Origin: Madurella fahalii
Taxonomy: Eukaryota > Ascomycota > Sordariomycetes > Sordariales
NCBI GenBank assembly: GCA_029876055.1
Contig: CM056877.1
Coordinates: forward strand, 4,650,001 to 4,714,000
DNA length: 64,000 nucleotides
Reading direction: 5' to 3'
Below the pieces are notes generated by a model, which had not been told where the DNA came from, did no database searches, and saw only the letters and a program-made list of their open reading frames with translations. Below, piece after piece: positions 34,898 through 46,445 of the stretch. The translations under genes and the position numbers were made by a program. How positions within the stretch are numbered: the first letter of the stretch is position 1; each line of letters starts with the position of its first letter.

Positions 34898-35916
34898 TCA
34901 TGTAGGTAAGGTACCCAGCAGTTGAGACACAAGGCCTTCTGCGCTCCATACAGGTTTGCCCCATTTGTGAACCGCCGCTTCCCATAAGGCCTGGTTGGTG
35001 TAATAGACGTCTTCCACAAGCCACTGATGAGGCGTACCATACTCCCTGATGAATTCTACAAGATTCTCGACACATTCTTTTTCAGAAGCTTGGTTGCCTC
35101 GTTCGCGGTCAAAGGTGATGCAATAGATCTGATCCCTGCGGTTGACATTTGGTGTCAACTCTATTCGTTTCTTCTCAATGTTCCATCGGATTAAGGAAAG
35201 GTATTTTGGTTTGCCGTCCTCAAGCGATCTGCGTGAAACAGAGTCATTAACCTTTGCCGGTATTGCCAGAAACGGAAGGGAATGGACGGTAATTATACAC
35301 ACCGGAAGCAGCAAATAAAGACCATGTTTTGAGCAACTTCTTGAAGGCAAACGGACATGGCCTCCTCCGGGCTAACAGGGTCTCGGCGGCTCCTCCGTTC
35401 TACGCCCGGCTCAAGAGGCTCTTTGCCCTCGTATATCGAATATCCTTCGACGCGAAATTTGTACCTCCCTCGGCGGTCGCGCTCCGTCCAGTCCGTGTCG
35501 TGTGCGCTGGGGAGCATGATTTTGGCGCCAGTGTCCGAGTCAGAGTTGATCAAGATGTTCGTTCTCGCACATCGGGCAACTCGATGCCTGCCGAGATCGA
35601 AGTACATGAACTTAAACACAGATGGATGTGCCCTTTCCAGCGCCCTTGCGACTTTGACGGCGAACGATGTGCACCTTCCAGTCTCCCCGGCCCAGGTATT
35701 CACCCATGGCCGATCTTCAATGTTGTAAATCAAGGGCTTTCTGTCTTTAAAAGCTTCGGATAGTTCCTCTGGTTTCTCAAGAAGTTTTGGGAAGTCCAAC
35801 CGCAACTCTTTCATGAGAACTTTCACCATGCCAAAGGATGTGTGAGGTCCTTCCATAAACGCCTTAGTCCACTGCTCCTGGCTCACAGTGAGTGTGTCGA
35901 TCTGCGGCGGGTCCAT
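34898..35916 (-). CDS. Unrecognised protein with GRCTSFAV cysteine motif
   Basis: Exons 35916-35303 and 35228-34898 join in phase 2 (donor GTGTGT, acceptor ACGCAG), giving 314 residues; the junction reads CCFRSLEDGKPKYLSLIRW. No signal peptide. The central motif WAGETGRCTSFAVKVARALE (about residues 75-94, Cys82) is followed by FMYFDLGRHRVARCARTNIL (104-122, His111) and acidic residues. This Cys-then-His order on a helix start and a strand recalls transglutaminase-like or arylamine-acetyltransferase folds, but the resemblance is only suggestive. The C-terminal exon contains ITFDRERGNQASEKECVENL and is strongly charged. The gene could encode a thiol enzyme or a fungal-specific protein of unknown role. 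Start is the first Met, MDPPQIDTLT. Confidence 0.7.
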
Positions 35917-36957
35917 GGCGAGGTTGGTGAAAAGTTTGAGATAGGCTTGGTAATAGTGATGACTCCCGAGATTGGTGTGCTCCGGGCATCGATAGGTGAT
36001 GGGGGTAGGAAAGGCATCAACCTTGCTGATGTTTCGTTGGGCTTAGAAGCGTCCAAGGGCAACGAAATGCCCAAAGAGAGAGAAATTGCCTTACGCAACC
36101 GTTGGGTAGCCATCATGCGGGCCTCGAACTGCAGTCCAACCAACCCCAAGACCCCGTCTGTTGATGCCTCACGCCCGCATAACCCGCGGTGCATTCCTGC
36201 ATACCACTGTATACCTAATTAACTATCCAACCATCCAACCCGAAACTAAATCAATCCTTGTGCCTGAAGGACCCTTGATCGACACCTCCCTCAAGGCACA
36301 CATGAGTGCAACTTCAACAATGCAAGCTCAGTCGTGTAGCGCAGCAGATTACAGCAAGTTGGAGCGGATGGTCAACGATGCGTTTGACCGGGGATGTGCC
36401 GACTGGGGGGGCTGACGAACAAAGAAATGAGTAAGTGATCACAAAGGTCGTTTTAAGAAGTTCAGAGTAACTTTTGGTACCGTCGTGGCATCGACACCTT
36501 GCGGGCGGGAAGTGCGGGAGTCCGGTCGGGTGCTGGTCGAACCTGAGGGAGACTGGCACTGATTTCCCCTACCCCAACCCCGTTGTAATCATATTCGTCC
36601 ATATCCATCTCCCTGTTACCACACACCCACGGCCCACGGCACCTTAGATTTGTACTCCGAACAAGTGGTTTACCCAGCCGGAATTAACGGATATCTTTAC
36701 CAACATAGGTTTGGACCTGTCCAAATCCTCGTAAGGCCAGAACTGAACAGCGACTATGATAACAAGCAAAGTGTATCTCTGGTCGCCGAGGCAGAGGCTA
36801 ATGGGTCGGTGTCGTACTTTTTCCATAATACATGTCATCAAGCACCTCGGCCGCAACGCTCGGCGGGACGACTTGTCTAGGTCCGTCTAGCACGTCAGGG
36901 CTAGTTAGTCTACCATGCCTTTTTTTTCGCCAACGTTGATGTTGGGGAAAATGGGGG
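35917..36957. other. Intergenic, no firm gene
   Basis: No convincing complete gene. A short frame at 36301-36415 (MSATSTMQAQSCSAADYSKL) looks coding but ends at a G run and stop. Confidence 0.45.
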
Positions 36958-37305
36958 TTAGGTGTCCTTGCTTGACCATTTGAATCTCGCTGCTCTCTCC
37001 TGGTCCGTCATTCTCGTCGGATTATTCCAGGCTTCATGAAATAGGGCATGGATATCCTGCGGCGCCCTTGCATCGTGAGGTGCAGGTTGAGTTACGCTCT
37101 GCATCTCGGGCATCGGGGTCTGGTGTGAAGGTTGCTTCCCGACTGACGCTTGATAGGGTGGTTCACGACGGCGCTTGGCTGCGTTGAGCCTACTTATCAG
37201 TACAATCACCGTTCGTATGCAGGCGCAGGCAGGGGCGGGATTGGCACAGCGGAGGAACTTACATGGAATCACCCGTATGAAGTTTGAAGAGCACAACTGC
37301 CCCAT
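36958..37305 (-). CDS. Small protein with possible N-myristoylation start (uncertain)
   Basis: 115-residue frame starting MGQLCSSN. Gly2 with Ser6 and nearby Cys5 resembles an N-myristoylation/palmitoylation start. A Cys/Ala-rich hydrophobic stretch follows, then a basic patch (RLNAAKRRREPPY) and a Pro/Gln-rich tail ending TRMTDQERAARFKWSSKDT. A GTAAGT donor occurs at about 37262 right after FIRVIP, and AG acceptors occur near the RLNAAK segment, but no splice keeps the downstream frame, so I leave it unspliced. No family recognised. It could be a real small membrane-associated protein or a chance frame. Confidence 0.35.
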   Translation of the reverse strand: MGQLCSSNFIRVIPCKFLRCANPAPACACIRTVIVLISRLNAAKRRREPPYQASVGKQPSHQTPMPEMQSVTQPAPHDARAPQDIHALFHEAWNNPTRMTDQERAARFKWSSKDT

Positions 37306-39383
37306 CTTGTTGGTGACTGTGGCTCTGGTGTTCTGTTAGCAAGAGGCATGTTCTTCAAGCCTACCAAACCGGCGGATCTCGACAAACTATAAGGTAAGGT
37401 ATGGTCGGGTTCGGCTCTGTTCTTTGTCGCGAAGGACCGCCGGACGCGCCGAGGGCCCCCACTCCCTTGCTGCAAGAGGCCCAGGGGGGATATCCGCCCC
37501 ACCTTTGGGTGCTTAGTTACCAGTGACAAACCAACACCAGGGCTTTGCTTAGGCGCTAACCGGGCCTTTCAACATGTCAGCCCAGCCGCCGAAAACTGCT
37601 GGTTTGCTCAAGACCCAAAGCCACGACGCTGCAACACAGACAGATCACACCGCAATGAGCTAGAAGGCCAATCCTGCAAGAGAGGTAGCGGAGATCATGC
37701 GTCCCAGGAGCATAATGTTCGCTGCGCTGGCCTCTTGTTCGTCGCCTCGACCACCCCTGTTGGCTGAAGATTAGCTGATGTCGGGCGGGGAACCCGCGCG
37801 GTACGTCCGGCAACACGCAGATGAAAAATGAATATGCCCGTGGTTGGGTCCGGTAGGTCCTATTCACAGCAGCAGCCCTCAGATTGGTCTAAGATCCCCT
37901 TACACAATGTGCCTCAATACCAATGAGCGGACAGGCAACGGCACGCTGCGTATTGTGTAACAGCTTTTCCAGGGTTTGAAGTCTGTATTACGCGGAGCGG
38001 GGAGCTGGGGGGATTGCCGTCGTCGGATGTGATGGTTGCAGTACCGGATACGCTGTGGCAACTTTCATACACTTAATTACTTGTCTTACCTAATCTATAC
38101 TTTACTGTCTTGGGAGAGCCTAGATCGTCAAGTGATAGAACTATTAAAGTGAGGAAGGAGGCATGCGTTGTCTTCCTTGACCGTTAGTCACTCGGAACCG
38201 CCAGGCGTCGTCATGTTCCAACGAAGGCAACGCTCTGTCTTTTGCAACAAACGGACTCGGTCCCTTCGGAGCGCTGGACCCGTAACATCGCTCCAGCAGC
38301 GACTCCAACATTGAGTGACCGGGTTCGACCGCTCTGATAGAGGGTGTCCTCCTGGTCTCAGGTTCAACTCACAGCTTGGCCCAGTGTTTCGCCGACCTCA
38401 CCTGAGGTACCTAAGTGTCAATTGGTACTAGAGATGCACACAGCCGCAGCCAGAAGCGCACGTGATCCCACCATGTTACCGGACTGTGTTACAGCACACT
38501 GAGTTAATGATTCTAGCGAAGACCTTCGCGAACAGTGAGTGGAAGCGCCTACGGAAACATCTCAGGCTGACCGCTCTGGGATCACAGCTCGGGAGCTAAC
38601 CGTCAGAGACAGGTAGTGGCAGCATTGGCTTGACGAGCTCATGCTTTCACTATCCTAGGTGCTTTCGAGTTGCTTGACTGGAACCGAGCAGAGCCAGGAG
38701 TACACACACATATAATTACAAAGTGGTGGAGAACACAAACACGAACAATAACAGTAAAATGAGTCTGCCAAAGGTCAACGCGACAAGTGCAGATAGCCCT
38801 GCGGGCCCCTGCTTCGATGTCCCCACCAATAATTACACCAATGACGTGTCGCCGTCAGCCCTAAAACGGCATGGGTTATTACCGTTATTGCCGTCAAGAC
38901 ATCTCGCGGACTGGCGCTTTTCTCGATGGTTGGCCTCTTCCTCGGTATTGTCCTGTACGCTATTGCGTGATGCTCACTAAGTTACGTCGAAGTGCCCAGC
39001 CGCCTAGCCGGGCTCCCTCCCTAGGCGAAGCCTTTGGTGCTCCCAGCAATCCCGAAGCGAAGCGCACGGGAATGGTGAAGCAAGATAATGAAGAGAGTCA
39101 GTCAAGAGACCAAATCTTTTGCTGAGCAAGAGGGAAAAAAAAATAAAAAAATTAAACCCGCAGGTTGGGTATTAAACAGACAATTAAACAGACAAACTAT
39201 ATCGAGGAAACGCCCCTCGCCCAAAATCGACAACTAAATTGATCTTCTCCGGCATCGCAAAGCCCGAGACTATCATCGACACCGGCCACATCTCCCACCG
39301 TCTCCGGCGCTCTCCGCTGACCAGACAACCCCCCTTATTCTGCGTACCCCATCGGCCGGATCAACCGAATCTCTGGCAGTCTC
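37306..39383. other. Intergenic, mostly empty
   Basis: No complete gene found in about 2 kb. Near 38720-38970 a coding-like fragment changes frame and ends in a membrane-helix-like tail (see findings). Confidence 0.5.
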
Positions 39384-39870
39384 TCAGCAGCAAATGTCGA
39401 AGCACTCCAGACAGCACTCGCACGTCTCGCCGCAGAGCCAGCAGCAGCACATGGCCGCGATACTACGTTCTTTGTCAGCAGGGGGCCGCTGGAAAAGCGC
39501 GGGGGTAGGGCAGGGTCAGCAGCAAAGAACTTACCACGTGTACAGGCACCCGTGGCTCTTCTCTTCCTTGGGCGGCGGCGCTTCCTGGTACTGCATCGGC
39601 TGCTGCGGCGGCGGGTAGCCCTGAGGCGGGTAGCCCTGGGGAGGGCCATAGCCCTGCGGCGGCGGATAGCCTCCCCCCGGCGGGGGAGGGCCGTAGCCCT
39701 GGGGCGGGGGCTGGGGATAGTAGCCGCTATTCAAGGGGGAAAGAAAGCGGTCAGCTCCTGTTGTGATGGCTTCGCATGCGTGATTTGATGGGTCTGATGA
39801 TGTTGACTAGCTAGCAAGGTACGGTAGGTAAGATAGGTACTCACCCCTGCTGTGGTGGATATTGTGACAT
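39384..39870 (-). CDS. CYSTM-type cysteine-rich tail protein
   Basis: Three exons, 39870-39845 (26 bp), 39726-39535 and 39462-39384, join in phase 2 at both introns to give 98 residues. It starts MSQYPPQQGGYYPQPPPQGY, continues with Tyr/Gly/Pro/Gln repeats of the form QGYPPQGYPPP, then a charged PPKEEKSHG. It ends with CIAAMCCCWLC and a further Cys-rich stretch: 11 Cys in the last 26 residues. This is the layout of the CYSTM cysteine-rich transmembrane module, whose members are small tail-anchored proteins linked to stress tolerance in eukaryotes. The gene is easy to miss because no exon is a long frame. Upstream (plus-strand 39932-39976) is a purine-rich repeat, i.e. a CT-rich leader in the sense of this gene. 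Confidence 0.85.
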
Positions 39871-39931
39871 GATGAGGGTTGTGACGGTGACGGTCGCCTT
39901 CTCAGCAGCAGAATCGTGTTCTGGGAAAATG

Positions 39932-39976
39932 GTGGAAAGATGGAAAGATGAAAAGATAGAAAGATGGAAAGAACAG
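39932..39976 (+). repeat. Purine-rich ggaaagat repeat upstream of CYSTM gene
   Basis: Imperfect repeats of ggaaagat/gaaaagat. On the sense strand of the CYSTM gene this is a CT-rich stretch about 60-105 bp before the start codon, as often seen in highly expressed fungal promoters. Confidence 0.7.
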
Positions 39977-40053
39977 AGGAAGAAGCCGGAGGCCGCCCGT
40001 TATTCTTCAGGGAATTTTCAATGGCTTTTTACGCGTGGCCAGCGGTGGATACC

Positions 40054-40086
40054 GTACCTTGGCTGTACCTTGGCCGTACCTTGGCT
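40054..40086 (+). repeat. 11-bp tandem repeat, three units
   Basis: Three head-to-tail copies of gtaccttggct (the middle one ends in cc), 180-215 bp upstream of the CYSTM start. Could be a protein-binding cluster; inference only. Confidence 0.85.
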
Positions 40087-43000
40087 GTGGTGTCTGCGCC
40101 TGCGGCAGATCGGTGTAGGGCCCACTCTGTCAATTGCCAGGCGAGACCGAAACCGCCGATCCAATCTGATCTCAGACCTGATCACATGACCAACCACATT
40201 AGTATTTCCCGCCGACGCCGAAGCCTCCGAGATGCTTCAGTGACAGTCACGTGGCGGCGGTGATGGTTCTGTGTTGGAGGGTGCCTCTGGTTGGAGGGTC
40301 CCACGTGCACTTGGACCGACTCAAACCAGCAGACTGCGCCGCATCTCGGCCCGCAGCCGATGCGTCCGAGCCCACGGAGCTCCGTTAGGTGGGTCTGGCG
40401 GGAAGCGTCTTGGCGCCCGATCCAGGGGCTTCCCCGGTTTCCTCGATGCGGGCGCCGATAAGGCGCGGGCAAATCCGAGGTCGCCTCACGGTGGAAGAGT
40501 GAGCGACAGATGGCACGGAGGTAAAGGCAAGTTCGCGTTAGTCCCAACCTCTCCACATCAATACGTCACAAATGCTACCGGGTGATGCAGTATTGTAAGT
40601 TTTGCCGCGTTTCACCACTTGGAGCATGGGATGCGAGAGGAAGCAAGAGCTTGGGAGGGAGGCCAACGAACCACAACTGCTGATACGAGGGTGATCCATT
40701 CTCGGCCCACTCAGCCATCAATCTAAAATATCGCCAGTTTAGAAGTAGCCACCACTTGCGCCACCCATTGTTATTTGCTCTCTTGCATGGTACAGTACAA
40801 TACAATACCTCATGAAGCTATCCGATGTCGTCAAGTCTATTCACAATTACGCATCATAGGAAACACACAACGAAGTGAAGCCAGAGTCACTCCGTTAAGG
40901 TGCGCCGTAAGTTTGCTGAGTGCTCAAATCTCTCCATACTTGATGTTAGGTACTGGACGCGCTTAGCGCCAGCATCTTCTCTAGCAACCTCTAGCGTCCC
41001 CGATAGTTTTGTATTACAGCGAATCATCCGGTTACAACCTCCCGCTTTCTCGAAAGAAATCGTTGCTGAAGTTTATTGCACAAACCAGAGCGGAAGAATG
41101 CGTACATGGGAATGGATGCAAACCTCTTGAGCGGGGTGTTAGGGTGCTCGGGGATGCTCGGACGCTGTGAGCGGTTAGGCGTCGGCAAGTGGGAGGGTTC
41201 GCAGCAGCCGATCGAGATGAGGTAACTGATAGGCAGTAGAGTCGCAGTTAGACTCAAGAGAGTACGATCTAATAGCGGTACTGTACAGCTATCTTATACA
41301 CTCTTATGTTCGTAGCTCGCTCTTACACACATTGACGAGGGAGAAGCACGCGCTTCCACACCTGCTAATTATTATTTTTTTCCTTCTGTAGCAATGGATT
41401 ACAAGCCCACAGGCCGGCAACCACTGGGAGACCTACCTTAGCTGCTTTTATTCACCCTGTGATCTAAATATCCATCAGCAGTTCCCATCATTCCTATAGC
41501 AGGAATATGGACTAATTAGAAGTCATCCAATCAAGGTACCTATAGACCGGTCATTTGTCCCAAACCCTCAGAGTGTGCTGAGATCAGCTTTTAATTAAAT
41601 CACTTTCAGTCCGCTCCGGCCTCTAATCATTTATGTACATCGTCCGCCAGTCCGTGATGGGTAAATAACCGAGAAGAAACGACACCCCCTTTTTTCGTCT
41701 TCATCACCATTACCAGTAAATAGAAATCGCATGGCGAATATTATCGTATTCCGCCCGGCCCACGTCTGACTTCTCCATCGACATTACGAGAAGTTCCATT
41801 ACCGGCAGGCGGACATGTTTCAGCCGTTCTAACACTGTCCAGGCAAAGTAAGGAAATCACCAAAGGGGGGTAAAATTGCGCGCGTGAAATATGCCAGGGG
41901 CTTCCCGCGAACCATTGATCATGAAAATGGATGCTCTCCCGTCCAGAGGTTTAGCCGGTCATTTCGAGAAGACAGAAAGATGTGTTGCCGAAGGAATGCG
42001 CCGCCATGACGGCGCGTGGAGCAACTAAGGGTAGGTAGGTTGTTTCTAGAATCGTGCGCCGGGTGCGGTTCCCGGCCGGGGGTCGTGGCGAAAGTGATTT
42101 GACCTCCCCCGGACCGTTACCGAACTCGTTTTTGGGGGCGCAACCAATCATTCCCTTTGACAGGCCTCGCAGAGATCTCCATCATTCCCGGGCACCATAT
42201 TAGTGCAGCCGTGGGTGTAGTAATGTGCGCAGGGCTTGTCCGCCATTGGGTCTAGGGGGTGCGCCCTTATGCTGGAGCGGTGGTTTTTGGCGTCGTGTGA
42301 CTCTCGGCGCTTAGCGGGAGATTGGCCCAGTCTACCCTGAGAATAGGCAGGGAGAAGATAATAAGCCAGGTCAATGAGGATTTAGTGGTAGCGCCGGCAC
42401 AGGGGCTGAAAGGCGATTCAGGGGTCCAACAACTGAGGAGCAGAGTAACGTGTCTCCGTCGCTTGGTCTCGCACTCTGCCGAACTCCCGACTTTATGTGC
42501 AAGCTCCAGATATACAGCCTTGTAGCTCAGGGCCGTAGACATCTTTCTCGCAATAACCCACCACTGTGGGATTCCGTCGTCAGTCCCCAATGGAACCGCG
42601 TCCGGGTGGGTGGTATTGGGGGTTCTCGGTGCTGTGCCGGCCCGCTGTCGGCCAACCGCAGGGCTGGGCGGCCTCGAATCAACCCAAGCACCCCACCTAC
42701 CCATTCGCAACGCCGCATCCGTGCTCCTATCACGTTGCGTGCAATGCGCGGCTCAGTCGTAAGAGTGGAATGGATCTGTACCGGAATGAGTCCCCGGGTG
42801 TTAGTTTGTTCTAAAGCATATACGAAGCGATATTGCGTCCCGCATCATACAGTCGATGGGGCTGCTTGGAAGTGGCGCCAGTGTGTACGTGATCGTTGAT
42901 TAGGCAATGCGCAAGTCTCAAACTATACCATGTCTGGTAACCTCGGACATGATGGGGCATGCGGGTGCAATATACCAAGCCAATCACCTCCAGGGGTTGT

Positions 43001-46000
43001 GATAGGAGGTTTCTGCATGAGAGCGTGGGATGCTGATGAGCTTGTTGAGTTGGTGCTGGGCATTATGGCGGGATAGGCTAGTACGGCTTAGGGGCTCGAT
43101 CCCACTGTAGCCTCCTGCATGCAGCATGCTGTTTCCTTCAACTGTTGACAGTAGGTCACACGGCGGGGAATGCAAGCTGTGGTTCCATTAGTACTTAGCT
43201 TATGAGACGGCAGCTAGTCTACCCGATGGGATTACGTCTTAGAACGTTCCAGTCCCCCGACGAATAAGCCCATGGATTCCCATTTAATGGAGATGAGTTG
43301 GGTGTCTGCTGTCCGGAGATCCGATCTCAGTTGCCGGAGTTGGTCTGGTAGCGGATCCGGAGCCAGGAGACTTGCGCAGTGGAGCTGAACTATTTAATTC
43401 CTGGGACTTCGCTTTACTAACCCCCGCGGGATCTTTTCGATCCCGGCTTGGGTATGCACTGGCAATCGACGTCAACCGCGAGCCAGCGAATCTGTCAGCC
43501 GCTTATGCTATCTAAAAAGATAAAAAGAATAAAACAAAATTAACCGGGCCCCGGGGGCTGGTTACCGTAGTGGGCTATGGGAGACTCGGCCGCGTTCGGC
43601 AGTAGATACATACAAGCCTTACCTGAAAAGAGATAGGTGCCCGATCAGCACTCGCAAGTTTGTGATGCCCGATGTGCGGTTCAGGGGCGCGGCTTGGTGG
43701 GAGTTTTGATCTCGACGCATGCGACAATCACGTCTGTATTCTCAATGTATGGAGCCAGCTGTATAAAAACAGCAAATCCAGTCAGACCCGAGTGGGAGAG
43801 ATTTGACATGTCTCGTTTAGAGGTGATAACAGAACCGGAGAAATCTGACATCTCTGGCTGCAGCCCAGTTGTGTTTGTGGGTCACCCTCCGAGCAGGCCG
43901 TGCATAACTTCCATTCGTCCAACAAACTTTCGGATGCGATCGCCCAATCAGACCAAGCAGGCAGTGCCGATCATCCTAGACATTGTCCCCACTTGTAGAG
44001 TGGGGGGCTCCGGAGGGTCGCGCTTGGTGCGGGGTTGCTTCCCGAAGTTTTCTGGCGCAGCTTGGCACATTTTCCCCTTTCTCAGAGGGCATTACAGTAC
44101 ACTACTTGCAGGAGTCACTCGCGAGTAAGGTTGTGACAAAATCTCAACCCAACCGCTAATCTGAACATGAGACGATCAAGGCTTACATGGAGGGCAGATC
44201 ATGGTGTTCACGACGTAATGTATGGCGCGCTGGTTTTGAAAGAGACCGCATAAATTTGTTGCGCTGTCCCAGATCAAGCTGCCAGTGAGTTCCCATCAGT
44301 TACTTGCCCACAACTCACGCCCTGCCCGCTCCTCACTGAGAAATCATGCTGATTGTTCTGTCCATTGTCCTACACGCAGCCAACGCTCCCCATGCTGATC
44401 CACACCATTCAACCATTCTTCAACGAAACGCACCGTCCGTCTTCCGATTTGAGGGGCGAAGTACTGTTGATAGCACCTCTTGAATGCGGTAGCCTAGAAT
44501 GTTCCAATTAAGACTCAGTGTGTCATCGATAGTGAGGCGAAATCGTGCCTTGAGAATGTGTTACCTCTTAAAAGTTATGCCCTGCGAGGAGAAAGACAAC
44601 GAAGCAGGCCTCTCGAAACTCTTGCGTCAAGCGCAATGCCTCTGGTGAATTGTAAGACGTGGCGAGCTTCAAAAGAACGCGGCGGCTCCTTAGGAAGAAA
44701 CCCTGCGATGCCAGCCGCGGATCAATCCCGTAATATCCGAGGAACATATTCCGGCCGCCGACGTTACTATCTTTAAAGCGCCATGTCCTCCGTTGCGGCT
44801 GCGTTCCTTGAACGGGTAGGTATCGCCGAGGCGTCTCGTGATAAAGTCGCAGCTGGCAACCGTGAAGAGGCAAGCAAAAGCGGGCCACAGGACCAAGGGT
44901 TCCAAAGTGCTTCGCCATTCATGGCCAGCGTGTGTCTCAGCCGTATGGGCAGATTCGATGGACAAGGCAAGGTCTGGCTGTTCAACGCCGAGACACTGGG
45001 TGTTACTGACTGGCGCTGAATCCATTGAGTAGATGTTGAGGTGTATCGCGAATCGAAATGCACTGGGGTTGCGATAAACGTTTGGCGATGCGTCGGGAGG
45101 GGCTCGCGGAAAGCCTGATTGGAGTTGTCGAACCGTCACCTGTTGAGACCAAGAGAGGCAGTCGTGTTGGAGCGGGCGCAGAATGACGTCGCAGCCAAAA
45201 TTCTCGAGTATGTAACGTATCGGGATTCCTTCCAGCGGAGAGACGGTAGTCGTACCCTGGTCACGAGGTATGTATGTATCCGGCACTTCCTTCGTAAGCT
45301 CATGTAGAACCCTTCATATGAGATGCCATGCCTTGCCAATAACGTAGAGTTCCAAAGCAGGTCCAGTAGACTCCGGCGAACTAGCAGCCGTGTGTCATCG
45401 GCTCATTGCCCCGTTACACGACATGACGACAATCTCCACGTTACCATCCTGGTTCTCAACTGGGAAATGTAGGTCCAACTACCGACCGGGCAGACTCTGG
45501 CCGGACATATACAACCTATGATGTGCGGGAAACATCGCGAATACCTGAAGGATTTCCAATACCTGGAAAAAACACAAAATCTCGCATCGATGACGCGAAT
45601 TTCTACGAGTTAGATCGCCAACGGCCCGACCTATTTGCAGCCCGCTTTCGGCAGTACCATTAGAGCATTGGGATACGTGCAAACCTGCCTTGTGCAGTTG
45701 ATTGCTAAGCAAACCGACAGATAGAATGTAATGATTTGTCAACTGACCAAGCAAGTCGGCGCTCGGAGGATCTAACATACCGGCACACGAATGGTCAGAC
45801 CCGACCTGCTGAAGCCAACCGTGGCTTGTCTCATGCTAAATATCAACAATGAAGTCCGAGTCAACACGCCGTGCATAGCTCAAGCCCACCGACAACGGTT
45901 CCGTTTGGGCCGCATGGGTATATAGAGAGAGATAATCACAGTCAAGCTTAAAATTAGCCTTTGAACTTTTTAATCTTGTAAAAGCACGCAGGCAGTAATT

Positions 46001-46445
46001 ACGAAGGTTAAGTACCGACTGGAACAACTGGAACAGGCACGGTGGTTTGCCGCTTGCGACTTGCGTTGCTATAACTACCTCAAGGCGACGGAGCGGAGTC
46101 AGCTTGATGGTACAGGGACTGTACAATTATTAATTCTGCGCTAAAGAATCATAGCCGACTGGGCCCCCCACGACGTGTCGGCATTATCGGCGAGTTTGAG
46201 CTGGCGCCCAGGCACCTCAGCCGAGGACCCCGCCCATGGATGCCACCATCTCTGGAAGTTTGCGTACCTAGGATAGCGCCATCAATGACGCCATTGCTAA
46301 TGTAAGGTATATATCAACAAACGTCCCAGTTCCAGTGACGCTTTATCCGCTGGAAGAGCCAAAGAAGAAACATCTAGGGCTCCCTATCTGTGCATTCCAT
46401 CGATCCTCCGAAGCTCAGTCATTAGCAACCAGCAGCCCGGAAGCC

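Larger units (their letters stand above)
39871..46445. other. 6.5-kb gene-poor region
   Basis: Apart from the two short repeats just upstream of the CYSTM gene, I see no convincing gene. Frames up to about 200 residues occur (43637-44128 plus, 44690-45286 minus) but lack motifs and coding-like composition. A tatatat stretch near 46306 lies about 135 bp upstream of the glutathione S-transferase ATG. Confidence 0.45.

Noticed and set aside
42520..42600. tRNA A-box-like tagctcag
   Set aside because: No matching B box, acceptor stem or anticodon arm could be built around it.
43637..44128. 163-residue plus-strand frame as a gene
   Set aside because: No motif and unlikely composition; probably chance.
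44690..45286. 198-residue minus-strand frame as a gene
   Set aside because: No recognisable domain, odd composition, no supporting introns or neighbours.
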